Below, in pieces: positions 25,085-36,614 of a stretch of DNA of 46,390 nucleotides (position 1 is the first letter of the stretch; each line of letters begins with the position of its first letter). The position numbers were made by a program, and so were the translations under genes. The stretch covers positions 26,314-72,703 of the forward strand of contig PLET01000059.1 in the NCBI GenBank assembly GCA_003137095.1. Direction: 5' to 3'. The notes beneath the pieces were generated by a model. The model did no database searches and had not been told where the DNA came from. It saw nothing but the letters and a program-made list of their open reading frames with translations. Source of the DNA: Gammaproteobacteria bacterium (lineage in GTDB: Bacteria; Pseudomonadota; Gammaproteobacteria; Steroidobacterales; Steroidobacteraceae).

Positions 25085-27054
25085 ACACCGGGAACGTCTC
25101 TTACGAGCAGCTGCGCTGGTCCTGCGCCTGTCTGGCATTGGCCCTGATCCCCCATCTGCCGTCCCTGCCGCTGTGGATACCGCTCACCGTCGCCGCGTCC
25201 GGCGCGATTCGCCTGGTGCTGGCGGCGCGCGGCCGCGGTCCGCCGCCGCAGGTGCTGCGCCTCGGTATTGCGGCGGCAGCGGTGGTGCTGCTGTTTCTGC
25301 AATACCGCACCTTCAACGGCATTTCAGCCGGCACCGCGCTGCTCGCACTGATGGGCGGCTTGAAACTGTTGGAGACGAAGACCAATCGCGATGTGTACGT
25401 CCTGATCCTGATGGTCTACTTCCTCAGCCTGAGTGCGCTGCTGGTCGGCGATTCGTTCTGGCTGTTCGGCTATCTCGTGGGCGTCTGCTGGCTGACCACG
25501 GCGACGCTGCTGCGCCTGACGGTGTCGGGCCGCGGTCCGGATTGGCGCGCGAGTCTCATCTACTCGGCCCGGGTCCTGCTGCATGCCATGCCGCTCGCCC
25601 TGGTGCTATGGCTGTTCTTCCCGAGATTCTCCTCGCCGCTGTGGCAGATCCCGGACAATGGCCGCCGCGCCTCCTCAGGCCTCAGCGACACCTTGAGCCC
25701 CGGCGACATCACCGATCTGGCGCTGTCGGATGAAATCGCCTTCCGGGTGCGCTTCACCGGCAGCGTGCCGCCGCCGTCGGAACGCTACTGGCGCGGCCCG
25801 GTGCTGCATGATTTCGACGGCCACACTTGGCGTCGGGACATCCAGGGGTTCGCCACCCCTCCGGCGCTGCCGCCCGAGGGGGCCTCCTACAACTACACGG
25901 TGAGCATCGAGCCGAACCGCCACAATTGGGTGTTCGTGCTCGATTGGCCCGCGCAGTGGGATCTGCCGCACGGCGCGCTGACCGGCGATTACATGCTGGT
26001 GCAGCCCACCCCGCTGCTGCGGCTCACCGATGTGGCCGTGACATCCCGTACCAGGCTCGCCGCAGCCGGGGCTCTGGGTGCAATGACGCGACAGCGCGAC
26101 ACCGGCCTGCCGGGCGGCCCGAATCCGCGGGCCCGTGATCTCGCACTGCGGCTGCGCGGCGCGAATCCGGCGGACGGCGATTTCGTCCGTGCGGTGCTCG
26201 GCCTGTTCCACAACGAGCCCTTCTATTACACGCTGACGCCGCCCGCTCTCGCCGACAATTCGGTGGACGGCTTTTTGTTCGACAGCCGCCGCGGCTATTG
26301 CGGTCACTATGCCTCGGCGTTCGCGGTGCTGATGCGCGCCGCGGGAATCCCCGCGCGCGTCGTCACCGGTTACGTCGGCGGAACGCTGAACCGGTTTGCG
26401 GACTACTGGATCGTGCGCCAGAGTTCGGCACACGCCTGGGACGAGATCTGGATCGACGGCCGTGGCTGGCTGAGGGTCGATCCGACCGCCGCAATCGCCC
26501 CCGAGCGCGTCGAGCGCGGCCTGCATCAGGATCCGGGCGCGGACGACTACGCATCCATCGATCTGCCGGGAACCTCGAACTGGTTCGCGGACCTGCGGCT
26601 GCGCCTCGACGCCTTCCAGCAGTTCTGGCGCGAGCACATTTTGCAGTTCGATCAGGCATCGCAGCTGTCGCTGCTGTCGTGGCTCAAGATCCCGATTCCC
26701 AATGAATCCAAGCTCGCCCTGGTGCTCGCCGCCAACCTGGCGCTGGCCCTGGTCTGGCTGACCTGGCAGGTTCGGCGCGAGATCCTGCCGCGTACACACG
26801 ACGCGGTGGTCGGCGCCTATGAGAGGCTGTGCGCCAGGCTCGCCACCGTTGCGCTGCCGCGCATGCCGCACGAGGGGGCGGAAGCCTACGCCGCGCGCGT
26901 CGCGGCCAGGCGTCCGGACCTGGCGGCGGTGGTGACCTCGCTGTGCCGGCGCTATACCGCGCTGCGCTACGGAGCATGCTGTTCGCGGGCCGACGCCGTG
27001 CAATTCGCCGCGGCGGTGCGCGCCTTCAGGCCGCGAGATTTTCGCGGGTCTTGA
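25081..27054 (+). CDS. Transglutaminase-like membrane protein, TgpA/DUF3488 type
   Basis: A 657-residue protein with about five N-terminal spans (to about residue 180), a large periplasmic transglutaminase-fold domain, a span near 545-565 ([18 protein letters not shown]) and a cytoplasmic DUF4129-like tail. The catalytic triad is intact: Cys407 in [17 protein letters not shown], His451 in [11 protein letters not shown] and Asp467 in LRVDPT. P. aeruginosa TgpA is essential, but its substrate is unknown. The start ATG overlaps the end of the damaged DUF58 gene. The 3' end overlaps the convergent prfC gene by 29 bases. Confidence 0.94.
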   Translation: MNTGNVSYEQLRWSCACLALALIPHLPSLPLWIPLTVAASGAIRLVLAARGRGPPPQVLRLGIAAAAVVLLFLQYRTFNGISAGTALLALMGGLKLLETKTNRDVYVLILMVYFLSLSALLVGDSFWLFGYLVGVCWLTTATLLRLTVSGRGPDWRASLIYSARVLLHAMPLALVLWLFFPRFSSPLWQIPDNGRRASSGLSDTLSPGDITDLALSDEIAFRVRFTGSVPPPSERYWRGPVLHDFDGHTWRRDIQGFATPPALPPEGASYNYTVSIEPNRHNWVFVLDWPAQWDLPHGALTGDYMLVQPTPLLRLTDVAVTSRTRLAAAGALGAMTRQRDTGLPGGPNPRARDLALRLRGANPADGDFVRAVLGLFHNEPFYYTLTPPALADNSVDGFLFDSRRGYCGHYASAFAVLMRAAGIPARVVTGYVGGTLNRFADYWIVRQSSAHAWDEIWIDGRGWLRVDPTAAIAPERVERGLHQDPGADDYASIDLPGTSNWFADLRLRLDAFQQFWREHILQFDQASQLSLLSWLKIPIPNESKLALVLAANLALALVWLTWQVRREILPRTHDAVVGAYERLCARLATVALPRMPHEGAEAYAARVAARRPDLAAVVTSLCRRYTALRYGACCSRADAVQFAAAVRAFRPRDFRGS

Positions 27055-28615
27055 GAAATCTGATCTGCGGCCAGCGTTCCTCCGTCAGGCCGAGATTCAC
27101 CCGCGTCGGTGCCAGATACACCAGTTCACCGGCATGATCCATGGCCAGATTGTCGTAGGCCTTTTCCCTGAATTCTGCGAGCCGCTTGTCATCGCTCAGT
27201 CTCACCCAGCGGGCCACCGCGACGTTGATCGGCTCGAACACGCATTGCACGCTGTACTCATCCTGTAGACGAAACGCCACCACCTCGAACTGCAGCTGGC
27301 CGATGGCGCCGAGAATCAGGTCGTTGTTGCGCAGCGGCTTGAACAGCTGGGTGGCGCCCTCCTCGCACAGCTGTGATAGCCCCTTCTGCAGCGCCTTCAT
27401 GCGCAAGGGATCCTTGAGCACCGCGCGCCGGAACAATTCCGGCGCGAAATTCGGCACGCCCGTGAAGTTCAGAACCTCGCCCTCGGTGAAGGTGTCGCCG
27501 ATGTTGATGGTGCCATGGTTGTGCAGCCCGATGATGTCGCCGGCGTATGCCTCATCGGCGTGGCTGCGGTCGGCGGCGAGGAAGGTCAGCGCATCGGCGA
27601 TCCGCACCTCCTTGTCGAGCCGCACGTGGTGCAGCCGCATGCCCCTGGCGTAGCGGCCCGAGCACAGGCGCATGAAGGCAATCCGGTCGCGGTGCCCCTG
27701 ATCCATGTTGGCCTGGATTTTGAAGACGAAGCCCGTGAGCTTCGGCTCGTAGGGGTCGACCAGTCGCTGCACGGTCGGCCGCGCCTGCGGGCCGGGTGAA
27801 CGCGCCACGAACGCGGTGAGCAATTCGCGCACACCGAAATTGTTGACCGCGGATCCGAAGAATACCGGCGTCTGCCGGGCTGCGCGGTACTTCGCCAGGT
27901 CGAAGCTCGGACTCGCACCGCGCACCAGATCCACCTCCTCGGCGAAGGCCGCATAGCGATCGCCGAGGAAATCGCGCGCCTCAGCGCTTCCCAGCCCGTC
28001 GATCACTTCGTGGCTGCCGGCGCGCCCCTTCTCGACCGCGACGTACACGTGGATCTTGTCGTCGTCAAGATGGTAGACCCCGAGCAGGTCGCGGCCCATG
28101 CCGATGGGCCAGGTGACCGGCGCGCACTGGATCCTGAGAACGCTCTCGATTTCGTCCAACAGCTCGATCGGCGGCCGGCCGTCGCGATCCAGTTTGTTGA
28201 CGAAGGTCATGATCGGCGTGTCGCGCAGCCGGCACACCTCCATCAATTTGATGGTCCGCTCCTCGACACCTTTGGCGCAGTCGATGACCATGAGCGCGGA
28301 ATCGACCGCGGTAAGGGTGCGGTAGGTGTCCTCGGAGAAATCCTCGTGGCCGGGGGTGTCGAGCAGATTGACCACGCAATCGGCGAACGGGAATTGCATC
28401 ACCGAGGAGGTCACGGAGATGCCGCGCTGCTGCTCGAGGCGCATCCAGTCGGAGGTGGCGTGCCGCGTTGCCTTGCGTCCCTTGACCGTTCCGGCCATCT
28501 GGATGGCGCCGCCGAACAGCAGCAGCTTTTCGGTCAGGGTGGTTTTGCCGGCATCGGGGTGCGAAATGATCGCAAAGGTGCGCCGGCGCGAGATTTCGCG
28601 CGTGAGTTCGGACAT
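27026..28615 (-). CDS. prfC: Peptide chain release factor 3
   Basis: A 529-residue translational GTPase that recycles RF1/RF2 after termination. It starts [47 protein letters not shown], where the P-loop is at about residues 18-26. Further motifs are the effector region [22 protein letters not shown], the G3 motif [29 protein letters not shown] and the G4 motif [20 protein letters not shown]. Domain 2/3 features such as [16 protein letters not shown] are present. The upstream in-frame TTG at 28627 is less likely than this ATG. The gene is 8 bases from the rimI stop. Confidence 0.97.
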   Translation of the reverse strand: MSELTREISRRRTFAIISHPDAGKTTLTEKLLLFGGAIQMAGTVKGRKATRHATSDWMRLEQQRGISVTSSVMQFPFADCVVNLLDTPGHEDFSEDTYRTLTAVDSALMVIDCAKGVEERTIKLMEVCRLRDTPIMTFVNKLDRDGRPPIELLDEIESVLRIQCAPVTWPIGMGRDLLGVYHLDDDKIHVYVAVEKGRAGSHEVIDGLGSAEARDFLGDRYAAFAEEVDLVRGASPSFDLAKYRAARQTPVFFGSAVNNFGVRELLTAFVARSPGPQARPTVQRLVDPYEPKLTGFVFKIQANMDQGHRDRIAFMRLCSGRYARGMRLHHVRLDKEVRIADALTFLAADRSHADEAYAGDIIGLHNHGTINIGDTFTEGEVLNFTGVPNFAPELFRRAVLKDPLRMKALQKGLSQLCEEGATQLFKPLRNNDLILGAIGQLQFEVVAFRLQDEYSVQCVFEPINVAVARWVRLSDDKRLAEFREKAYDNLAMDHAGELVYLAPTRVNLGLTEERWPQIRFLKTRENLAA

Positions 28616-28623
28616 CGAGGTGC

Positions 28624-29112
28624 TCAAGCCGGGCCGGACAGCAGAGCTCGGCGCAGCACCGCGGCGTCCTCGCGTCCGATCGACGCCTGGTAATAGCCGC
28701 GGCGCACGCCGACCTGCTCGAACCCCAACGAGCGGTACAAGTGGCCGGCGACCGTGTTGGAAGGCCGCACTTCGAGGAACGCCTCGTTCATACCCGAAGC
28801 GCGCGCGCTATCGAGGAGATAAATGAGGAGCTTGCGGGCAAGTCCGCGGCCGCGGTGGCCGTCGCGTATACAGACATTCAGGATGTGCGCCTCCCCGGCG
28901 CCGATCGACATGATGCCGTAGCCGGCCGTGCCCGCGCCGACGTCGATGACACGGCAGACGTAGCCGACGCGCAGGCAATCGCGAAAAATGCCCTCGCTCC
29001 ACGGAAATTGATAGGCGGCGCGCTCGATCGCCACCACCACCGGCACGTCGAGTTCGTGCATCGGGCGGATCTGCGCCTCCTCGGGCCAGGGTTCGCGCTC
29101 CACGCTAGACAC
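28624..29112 (-). CDS. rimI: Ribosomal-protein-alanine N-acetyltransferase
   Basis: A 162-residue GNAT enzyme that acetylates the N-terminal alanine of ribosomal protein S18. The acetyl-CoA loop is [11 protein letters not shown], following [11 protein letters not shown]. The substrate side shows [14 protein letters not shown], close to E. coli RimI, and [30 protein letters not shown] is the classic C-terminal half. The start is GTG at 29112, overlapping the glycosylase stop; a second GTG at 29103 is equally possible. The order udg-rimI downstream of pssA suggests one unit. Confidence 0.92.
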   Translation of the reverse strand: MSSVEREPWPEEAQIRPMHELDVPVVVAIERAAYQFPWSEGIFRDCLRVGYVCRVIDVGAGTAGYGIMSIGAGEAHILNVCIRDGHRGRGLARKLLIYLLDSARASGMNEAFLEVRPSNTVAGHLYRSLGFEQVGVRRGYYQASIGREDAAVLRRALLSGPA

Positions 29113-29758
29113 GCGCGAACACCTCGCGGGCGAATTTCAGATCCTCCCACGCCTTGCGCTTGTCGGCCGGCGTGCGCAACAAATAGGCGGGGTGATAGGT
29201 GACCACCAGCGGCACCCGGCTCTCGCCGAAGGCGTGCACCCGGTGGCGCAGGCGCGCCAGGGATTCATCCGTGCGCAGCAGATTTTGTGCGGCGATCCGC
29301 CCCACCGCCAGCATGATTTTCGGCTGCAACAGCGCGATCTGGCCCTGCAGATGCGGCAGGCACTCGGCGACCTCGCTGCCGAGCGGGTCGCGGTTGGCCG
29401 GCGGACGGCACTTGAGCACATTGGCGATGTAGACCTGTTCGCGCCGCAGTCCGATCGCCCGCAACATGGAGTTGAGCAGCTGGCCGGCACGTCCCACGAA
29501 CGGTTCGCCCTGACGATCCTCCTCCGCACCCGGCGCCTCGCCGACGATCAGCCAGGCGGCGCGGGTGTCGCCGACGCCGAATACGGTCTGGGTGCGGGTC
29601 GCGCTCAAGGCACAGCGCGTGCAGGCGGCGACGCGCGCCTGCAGCCGCGTCCACGCCTCGCTGCGGTCGGACGGCGCGCCGCCGTCCGGCCGGCGGCGCA
29701 GCACGAACGCCGGCAGGCCGAGGACCTCGAGGTAGGCGTTGCGGCGCGCGTTGCTCAT
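29105..29758 (-). CDS. udg: Uracil-DNA glycosylase, family 4 (iron-sulfur)
   Basis: A 217-residue repair enzyme that removes uracil from DNA. Motif 1 is VGEAPGAEEDRQGEPFVGRAG and motif 2 TYHPAYLLR (His189). Four cysteines at 46, 49, 117 and 133 (CTRC, KCRPP, ECLP) match the ligands of the family-4 4Fe-4S cluster. NVLKCRPPANRDP is also diagnostic. It starts at 29758; the longer open frame upstream is shadow of pssA. The start overlaps the pssA stop (ATGA) and the stop overlaps rimI. Confidence 0.94.
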   Translation of the reverse strand: MSNARRNAYLEVLGLPAFVLRRRPDGGAPSDRSEAWTRLQARVAACTRCALSATRTQTVFGVGDTRAAWLIVGEAPGAEEDRQGEPFVGRAGQLLNSMLRAIGLRREQVYIANVLKCRPPANRDPLGSEVAECLPHLQGQIALLQPKIMLAVGRIAAQNLLRTDESLARLRHRVHAFGESRVPLVVTYHPAYLLRTPADKRKAWEDLKFAREVFARV

Positions 29759-30528
29759 GGGTGCAATGTTACACCGCGCGCCCGGCGGCGCAGTTTGCGA
29801 TAGGCCCAGATGCTCGGCGCCGACAGCGCATAGCAGCCGAAGAACAGCAGCAGCGCGATCGGCGGATGCAGCGCCAGCAGCACGAAGGCGAGCGGCACCA
29901 GCAATATATGCGTGAAGCGCACGCGCGCACCCATGTCCACTTGCTTGAAGCTGTTGAAGGCGAAGCGGCTGATCATCAGGGCGCCGGCACAGGCGGTGAC
30001 CAGGAACGCCAGAATGAGTCCCGGCAGGCCGATGTTGGCCTGGCCGCTGGCGAGCCACACGAAGGCGGCCACCACGGCCGCGGCCGATGGGCTGGGCAAG
30101 CCCTCGAAATAGTGTTTGTCCTGGGTGGGCCCCCGCGAATTGAATCGCGCGAGGCGCAGCGCCGCCGCCGCCGCATAGAAGAAGCAGACCAGCCAGCCCA
30201 GCCGCCGCCACAGCGGTCCGTACTCGGCGATCCGCGCCACGCCCCACTGGTAGGTGACGATGGCGGGCGCCAGGCCGAAGGACACCATGTCGGACAGGCT
30301 GTCGTATTCCTTGCCGAACGCGCTCTCGGTGTGGGTCCAGCGCGCCACCCGCCCGTCCAGGCCGTCGAAGATCATGGCCACGAACACCGCAATTCCGGCA
30401 TTTTCGAAATTCCAGTCGATGGCCGCGACGATTGCATAGAATCCTGCGAACAATGCCCCGGTGGTAAGCAGGTTCGGCAGCCAATACACCCGTCGCCGGG
30501 GTCTCTGCTGAGCGTCGTCGGCATCCAT
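29755..30528 (-). CDS. pssA: CDP-diacylglycerol-serine O-phosphatidyltransferase
   Basis: A 257-residue inner-membrane enzyme that makes phosphatidylserine, precursor of phosphatidylethanolamine. The CDP-alcohol phosphotransferase motif is complete: Asp58-Gly59, Ala62-Arg63, Gly72, Asp76 and Asp80. The opening [20 protein letters not shown] and [17 protein letters not shown] point to the serine-specific type II family and not to PgsA. About seven or eight spans. It is divergent from proS with only 43 bases between. Confidence 0.95.
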   Translation of the reverse strand: MDADDAQQRPRRRVYWLPNLLTTGALFAGFYAIVAAIDWNFENAGIAVFVAMIFDGLDGRVARWTHTESAFGKEYDSLSDMVSFGLAPAIVTYQWGVARIAEYGPLWRRLGWLVCFFYAAAAALRLARFNSRGPTQDKHYFEGLPSPSAAAVVAAFVWLASGQANIGLPGLILAFLVTACAGALMISRFAFNSFKQVDMGARVRFTHILLVPLAFVLLALHPPIALLLFFGCYALSAPSIWAYRKLRRRARGVTLHP

Positions 30529-30550
30529 GAGCAGCCATGATACCAGGGGC

Positions 30551-30564
30551 CCTCATGTAAGATA
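30551..30564 (+). promoter_or_regulatory. Motif CCTCATGTAAGATA ahead of proS
   Basis: This 14-base stretch differs at one position from one upstream of purM (36556-36569). TAAGAT at 30558-30563 could be a -10 box. If so, transcription would start almost at the proS ATG (30572) and the mRNA would be leaderless, which fits the absence of any ribosome-binding sequence. No good -35 is visible. Confidence 0.35.
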
Positions 30565-30571
30565 TGCGGCC

Positions 30572-32293
30572 ATGCGCCTATCCCAATACCCCATCTCCAC
30601 GCTCAAGGAAGTGCCCGCCGACGCGGAGGTGATCAGCCATCGGCTCATGCTGCGCACCGGCATGATCCGGCGTCTGGCGGCGGGCCTGTACACCTGGCTG
30701 CCCTTCGGCCTGCGCGCCCTGCGCAAGGTCGAAAGAATCGTGCGCGAGGAGATGAACCGCGCCGGTGCGCTCGAACTCAGCATGCCCACGGTACAACCGG
30801 CCGAACTCTGGGAGGAATCCGGGCGCTGGCAGGAATACGGCCCGGAGTTGCTGCGCTTCAAGGACCGCCACGAACGCAGCTTCGCCTACGGTCCGACGCA
30901 CGAGGAGGTGATCACCGACATCGCGCGCCGCGAGCTGCGCAGCTACAAGCAGCTGCCCGTCAATTTCTACCAGATCCAGACCAAGTTCCGCGATGAGATC
31001 CGGCCACGCTTCGGCGTGATGCGGGCGCGCGAATTCCTGATGAAGGATGCCTATTCCTTTCACGTCGATGAAGCCTGTCTGCAGCGCGGCTATGCCGCCA
31101 TGTACGATGCCTACGTTCGGATATTCACCCGCATGGGATTGGATTTCCGCGCCGTGCAGGCCGACGGCGGCGCCATCGGCGGCAACATGACGCAAGAATT
31201 TCACGTTCTCGCCGACTCCGGGGAGGACGCCATCGTGTTCTCCGACAGCGGCGATTACGCGGCGAATCTCGAATTGGCGGCCACGCTGCCGCCCGCCTCG
31301 CCGCGCACCGCCCCCGCCCGGCCGCTCGTCATGACGCCGACGCCGGGTGCGCGCAGCATCGCGCAGCTGTGCGAGTTCCTGAAGGTTGACCCGGCGAGCT
31401 GCGCCAAGACCCTGCTGGTGGACGGCAGCGACGGACAGGTGGTCGCCTTGGTGGTTCGCGGCGATCACGAATTGAACGCCGTGAAGGCGCAGAAGCTCGC
31501 CGGTGTGGCGAATCCGCTGCGCATGGCGGGCGCGGAGCACGTGCGTGCCGCGACCGGCTCCGAGCCGGGGTTCATCGGGCCGATCGGCTTCACGGGCCGG
31601 ATCTACGTGGATCACGCCGCAGCGCACATGTCGGACTTCGTGTGCGGCGCCAACCAGAAGGACATGCACTATACCGGCGTCAACTGGGGCCGCGATCTGG
31701 AGGATCCATCCTCCTGCGACATCCGCAACGCGCAAAGCGGCGACCCGAGTCCGGCAGGCGCCGGCCGGCTGGAGATCAAACGCGGCATCGAGGTGGGCCA
31801 CATCTTTCAGCTGGGAAGAAAGTACAGCGACGCGCTGCAGGCGGCGGTGTTGGATGAGCAGGGACGCAGCGTGACCATGCTCATGGGCTGCTACGGCATC
31901 GGCGTGACGCGCGTGGTCGCGGCCGCGATCGAACAGAACCACGATGCCAGCGGCATCATCTGGCCGGACGCGATCGCGCCCTTCCAGGTGGTGCTGGTGC
32001 CGATCAATTACCAGAAATCGGCGGCCGTCGCCGACATGGCCGAGAGGCTTTACCGGGAATTCGCGGCGGCGGGCATCGATGTGCTGCTCGACGACCGGGA
32101 CGCGCGTCCGGGGGTGAAGTTTGCGGATTCCGAGCTCATGGGCATACCGCATCGGATCGTGATCGGCGAGCGCGGTCTGAATGCCGGCATCCTCGAGTAC
32201 CGTCAGCGCCGTGCGACCGAATCGACGGATATTCCCGTCGCCGATCCGGTAGGCTATGTCATGGATAAGTTAAATCGCCCCCCACCCGGCTGA
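30572..32293 (+). CDS. proS: Proline-tRNA ligase
   Basis: A 573-residue class II synthetase of the bacterial type with the editing (INS) domain. It starts [43 protein letters not shown]. Motif 2 region [12 protein letters not shown] and [19 protein letters not shown] are clear. The insertion domain (about 225-400) includes the lysine-bearing [27 protein letters not shown]. Motif 3 is [14 protein letters not shown], and the anticodon domain ends [12 protein letters not shown]. Start 30572 is set by homology; the earlier in-frame ATG at 30527 is inside the pssA start region. Confidence 0.97.
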   Translation: MRLSQYPISTLKEVPADAEVISHRLMLRTGMIRRLAAGLYTWLPFGLRALRKVERIVREEMNRAGALELSMPTVQPAELWEESGRWQEYGPELLRFKDRHERSFAYGPTHEEVITDIARRELRSYKQLPVNFYQIQTKFRDEIRPRFGVMRAREFLMKDAYSFHVDEACLQRGYAAMYDAYVRIFTRMGLDFRAVQADGGAIGGNMTQEFHVLADSGEDAIVFSDSGDYAANLELAATLPPASPRTAPARPLVMTPTPGARSIAQLCEFLKVDPASCAKTLLVDGSDGQVVALVVRGDHELNAVKAQKLAGVANPLRMAGAEHVRAATGSEPGFIGPIGFTGRIYVDHAAAHMSDFVCGANQKDMHYTGVNWGRDLEDPSSCDIRNAQSGDPSPAGAGRLEIKRGIEVGHIFQLGRKYSDALQAAVLDEQGRSVTMLMGCYGIGVTRVVAAAIEQNHDASGIIWPDAIAPFQVVLVPINYQKSAAVADMAERLYREFAAAGIDVLLDDRDARPGVKFADSELMGIPHRIVIGERGLNAGILEYRQRRATESTDIPVADPVGYVMDKLNRPPPG

Positions 32294-32305
32294 GGATCCC
32301 GACCG

Positions 32306-32890
32306 ATGCGGCGGCGACATATCGCGAGAATCGTCCTTTGCGGCGCGGCGCTCGCCGCCTGCCTGCCCGGTGCGGCCCGCGCCGATCAGCAGCGCGATCC
32401 GGAGCTGAAGTCGCTGCTGCAGAAGATCATCGGCGATGCCGACTGCTTCGCCGACAAATACGATGCCGAGGTGTGGCACAAGGCGATGGAGCCGCGGCTG
32501 CGCCGCTTCGTCGCCTCCCACGAGGAGCGCATCAGCATCTTGGACCATGTCTATTGCGAGGCCAGGCGCGACCCGGCGCTTAAGCTGCCGCCCGACCTGG
32601 TCATGGCCCTGATCGAGGTGGAAAGCCGCTTCGACCCCTGGGCGGTGTCACCGGCGGGCGCGGTGGGCCTGATGCAGGTGATGCCGTTCTGGCCGGACGA
32701 ATTGGGCGTGCGCAATCAACTGGTACGCGTGGCCCCGAACATCCGCATGGGGTGCGAGATCCTGCGATTCTACCTGCGCGCCGAAAACCACGACTGGCCG
32801 CGCGCCCTGGCGCGCTACAACGGCAGCGTTGGACGGCGCGCGTACCCGGAGTTGGTGATGGCGCGCTGGCAGCACGCGTGGAGATTCTAG
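32306..32890 (+). CDS. Periplasmic lytic transglycosylase, SLT domain
   Basis: A 194-residue exported enzyme that cleaves peptidoglycan between MurNAc and GlcNAc. A signal peptide spans about residues 1-26 (RIVLCGAALAACLPGAARA). The SLT core shows VMALIEVESRFDPWAVSPAGAVGLMQVMP, with the glutamate of IEVES as catalytic acid, then NIRMGCEILRFYL and ALARYNGSVGR. It lies 12 bases after proS, preceded by GAGGA, and ends directly against the convergent lipoprotein gene without spacer. Confidence 0.92.
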   Translation: MRRRHIARIVLCGAALAACLPGAARADQQRDPELKSLLQKIIGDADCFADKYDAEVWHKAMEPRLRRFVASHEERISILDHVYCEARRDPALKLPPDLVMALIEVESRFDPWAVSPAGAVGLMQVMPFWPDELGVRNQLVRVAPNIRMGCEILRFYLRAENHDWPRALARYNGSVGRRAYPELVMARWQHAWRF

Positions 32891-33190
32891 TCAGGGCTTC
32901 GGCAGAGCCGTCGACTGCGGGTGTTCAGCGTTGGCGAGTGCCGCGGAGGCATAGCGCTTGGCGTCGAGCGCTTCGCGGCGGGCGCGGCCGAACTCCTGGG
33001 CCTGGATGTGCGACTCGGCGCGCGCGATGGCGGCCTGCGCCTCCTCGAGATCGCCGGGAGCCCGCTCCGAAGCGCCCGCCACCCGCGCCGCCTCGATCGC
33101 CTGACGGGCATCGCTCATTTCCTGCACGGGTGCCCCACGACAACCCATGAGGCAAGCCACACCGACCATTACTGCAAGGAAGCGCACCAT
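32891..33190 (-). CDS. Small DUF4398-like lipoprotein
   Basis: A 99-residue outer-membrane or periplasmic lipoprotein candidate. The leader VRFLAVMVGVACLMGC ends in a good lipobox with Cys17. The mature part is a helical, alanine- and glutamate-rich stretch (SDARQAIEAARVAGA, DLEEAQAAIARAESHIQAQEFGRARREALDAKRYA), the usual DUF4398 pattern. Function is unknown. The ATG at 33190 was preferred over TTG at 33211 because it gives a clean lipoprotein signal. Its stop touches the transglycosylase stop, tail to tail. Confidence 0.85.
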   Translation of the reverse strand: MVRFLAVMVGVACLMGCRGAPVQEMSDARQAIEAARVAGASERAPGDLEEAQAAIARAESHIQAQEFGRARREALDAKRYASAALANAEHPQSTALPKP

Positions 33191-33192
33191 AG

Positions 33193-34265
<1,073 letters not shown>

Positions 34266-34904
34266 ACGGAACGGTGAGTCGGCGCTGCGCGATCAGCGAT
34301 GCCTCGTCCAGATCGTCGAGCACCGCGAACAGCGAGGGCAGATCCCGCGGCATGCGCCGCATGAGATACTCGGCGGTGTCGGCGGGCAGCAGCAGGCCGC
34401 GCTGCGCCGCGTGCAGCCGCAGCGCGTCGAGGCGCCCGGCATCGTCGAGTTCGCGCAACTGATACACGACACAGGAGGCGGCACGCGAGCGCCAGTCCTG
34501 CAGGCCCCACGCCGGCGTGCCCGGCGCGGCACCGGCGGCGAATATCAGGCGCGTCCGCAATTCCGCCGATTCGTTGAACAGGCGGAACAGCGCCCGCTCC
34601 CACGGCAGGTCGCCGGCGACCGCATCCGCATCGTCCACACACAGCACCCGGTTCGCCTCGAAACCGAGCAGCGCTTCGGGCGGCAGCGCCACGCGCCGAT
34701 CCAGGGGAAAGTACGCCGCCGCCTCTCCGGCCGCCGCGCAAACTGCCTGCAGCAGATGCGTCTTGCCGGTGCCGGCAGCTCCCCACAACCACAGCGGCGC
34801 GGTGCCCGGCGCGCGCAGCGCGGCCAGGATCTCGGCGTTGTCGCCCGGGTGAAAGCTCGCGAACACCGCCGCGGCGCGCAGCTTCACCCCGAGGGCCAGC
34901 TGTT

Positions 34905-35477
34905 TCATGAGGCCCCGGTACCCGGCGCCCGGCGCGCCCGCACCTCACCGGCGGCGCGGCGACCGTAGGTGAGCACGTAGTCGATGCCGCTGATGCAGAC
35001 GGTGACGAAAACCGAGGCTCCCAGCAGGATCACCAGCCAGGCGGGCGGCCACGCGAATCTGAGCCGCGCGATCACCGCCAGCACGTAGGTGAGTTGGCAG
35101 AGCGTGTTGGTCTTGCTGATCACCGACGGGCGGACCTTGACGGGACCGAACCAATAGCGATAGGTGAGCGCACCGAGCACGAGAACCACATCGCGCCCGA
35201 CGGCGGTCACCGTCAGCCACAGCGGCGCGGCTCCAATCAGCGCCAGCGTCACGAACACCGTGGCGAGCAGCAGCTTGTCCGCGGCCGGATCCAGGATCGC
35301 ACCGAGATCGCTCTGCCAGCCGAAGCGCTTGGCGAGAAATCCGTCGGCGCCGTCCGAAGCGGCGGCGGCGCCGAACAGCAGCAGCGTCATCGCGAGCTGG
35401 CCATGCAGCAGCGTCCACGCCACCGGCACCACCAACGCCATCCTGCCCGCGGTGATGACGTTGGGAATCCGCCGCAT
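34905..35477 (-). CDS. CDP-alcohol phosphatidyltransferase, PgsA-like
   Basis: A 190-residue inner-membrane enzyme with about five spans. The motif reads Asp45-Gly46, Ala49-Lys50, Gly59, Asp63, Asp67, in the segment DGFLAKRFGWQSDLGAILDPAADKLL. It is close to phosphatidylglycerolphosphate synthase or a cardiolipin synthase of this superfamily. The usual arginine at position 50 is lysine, with arginine next. In many gammaproteobacteria a gene of this family sits between hda and DUF2066. Start ATG 35477 is preferred; TTG at 35489 is possible. Confidence 0.87.
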   Translation of the reverse strand: MRRIPNVITAGRMALVVPVAWTLLHGQLAMTLLLFGAAAASDGADGFLAKRFGWQSDLGAILDPAADKLLLATVFVTLALIGAAPLWLTVTAVGRDVVLVLGALTYRYWFGPVKVRPSVISKTNTLCQLTYVLAVIARLRFAWPPAWLVILLGASVFVTVCISGIDYVLTYGRRAAGEVRARRAPGTGAS

Positions 35478-35510
35478 CCAACCGTACAAGGGATCGCCCA
35501 GCCCTTGGTG

Positions 35511-36530
35511 CTACGGCCGCAGACGGAAGCGCTGTACACCGTTGTCGGCCGACGTCAGCGGCTCCAGGGGACCATTCAGCGCCAGGGCGCGCTGCAGCGA
35601 TTCCGCTCCGCCGCGCGTGGTGAGGCGGAATCTCACCGTCTCACCGGTCAGCGCCTCGACGCTCACGTGCGAGATGAACGCACGCGACTCGAGATAATTC
35701 TCGACGTTGGCATAGCCGCGCACGTCGTTCACCCCGCTCACCTCGATATCGACCGGCATGGGTGCGCCGCTGGCGGCGAAAATCTCGGCGTACACGTCCG
35801 CGGCGTGATTCACACCCTCCAGGGTGCCCGAGAATTCGCTGCTGCGGTCCTGAAATACGTGCGTCCAGCGCACGCTCGCGGCGGCGCCCGTGCCGCTGGC
35901 GCGCCCGATCAGCGTGCCCTCGCCCCCGAGCCGGCGCCCGAGCTGCGCCAGCACGGCCGGGCCGCCGTTGGCAACCGCCGAGTAGTCGATCCGGTTGCTC
36001 TGCAGATCCGCCGGGCTCGGCCATAGCAGCACGATTCCGCGGGCGGCGGCAGCCGCATCGAGATCCGACTTGAGTTCCGAGGTGTCGTCGCGGGTGAGCA
36101 CCGTGCCGGTCGACATCACCGCCAGCCAGACGAAGGTGGACGGCCGCTCGTGGCCCCACAGCGGCTGGCCGTTCTGTGTCAGCCAGCGCTCGACGGCCGC
36201 ACCGTCGAAAGCCACCCACAATTCATCGTCCGCAGCCGCCCGATATTGTTGCACGAAGCGCCGCGCTTCATTGACCAGCGGTGCCAGCGCGGGGTCCTGA
36301 TCCGCGTTGCGGTTGCCGGTCAGGCGCACCAGCACGGTCTTCAAAGCCGTCTGGAAGGCCGCCGTCTGAGCGGCCTCGGAATGGTCGCTGAGCGGCGCCG
36401 TCGCCTGGTAGAGGTCGGCGCGCGCCACCGCGCCGCAGTCCGCGGCGGCGCACAGCGCGGCTGCGGCCAGGCATGCGAGCGCCGCAGCGCGCAGTCGACC
36501 GGCTGCCAATGGGCTTGAGTGCTGTGTCAT
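35511..36530 (-). CDS. DUF2066 domain exported protein
   Basis: A 339-residue protein with an N-terminal signal-like stretch ([20 protein letters not shown], about residues 13-32). The mature start [35 protein letters not shown] is the DUF2066 hallmark, followed by [36 protein letters not shown]. Function is unknown, probably in the envelope. It is divergent from purM by 84 bases, a frequent arrangement, and is followed by the phosphatidyltransferase and hda. Confidence 0.9.
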   Translation of the reverse strand: MTQHSSPLAAGRLRAAALACLAAAALCAAADCGAVARADLYQATAPLSDHSEAAQTAAFQTALKTVLVRLTGNRNADQDPALAPLVNEARRFVQQYRAAADDELWVAFDGAAVERWLTQNGQPLWGHERPSTFVWLAVMSTGTVLTRDDTSELKSDLDAAAAARGIVLLWPSPADLQSNRIDYSAVANGGPAVLAQLGRRLGGEGTLIGRASGTGAAASVRWTHVFQDRSSEFSGTLEGVNHAADVYAEIFAASGAPMPVDIEVSGVNDVRGYANVENYLESRAFISHVSVEALTGETVRFRLTTRGGAESLQRALALNGPLEPLTSADNGVQRFRLRP

Positions 36531-36555
36531 GGTGATGGCGCGGAAGTCTCTGTCT

Positions 36556-36569
36556 CCTCATGTAAAATA
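36556..36569 (+). promoter_or_regulatory. Motif CCTCATGTAAAATA ahead of purM
   Basis: It matches the proS motif at 30551-30564 in 13 of 14 positions. TAAAAT at 36563-36568 is a reasonable -10 hexamer, which would give purM (start 36615) a leader of about 40 bases with GAGGAA as ribosome site. No good -35 is seen. A purine repressor site was looked for and not found. Confidence 0.4.
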
Positions 36570-36614
36570 CCACAGCTTGCCGACCCGCCGCGCCATCCGC
36601 CAACGAGGAACACC

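Noticed and set aside
30527-30571. Longer proS starting at 30527
   Set aside because: The added residues have no likeness to ProRS N-termini, and the start would lie across the pssA start codon.
36531-36614. Purine repressor operator ahead of purM
   Set aside because: No palindrome like the PurR site was found.
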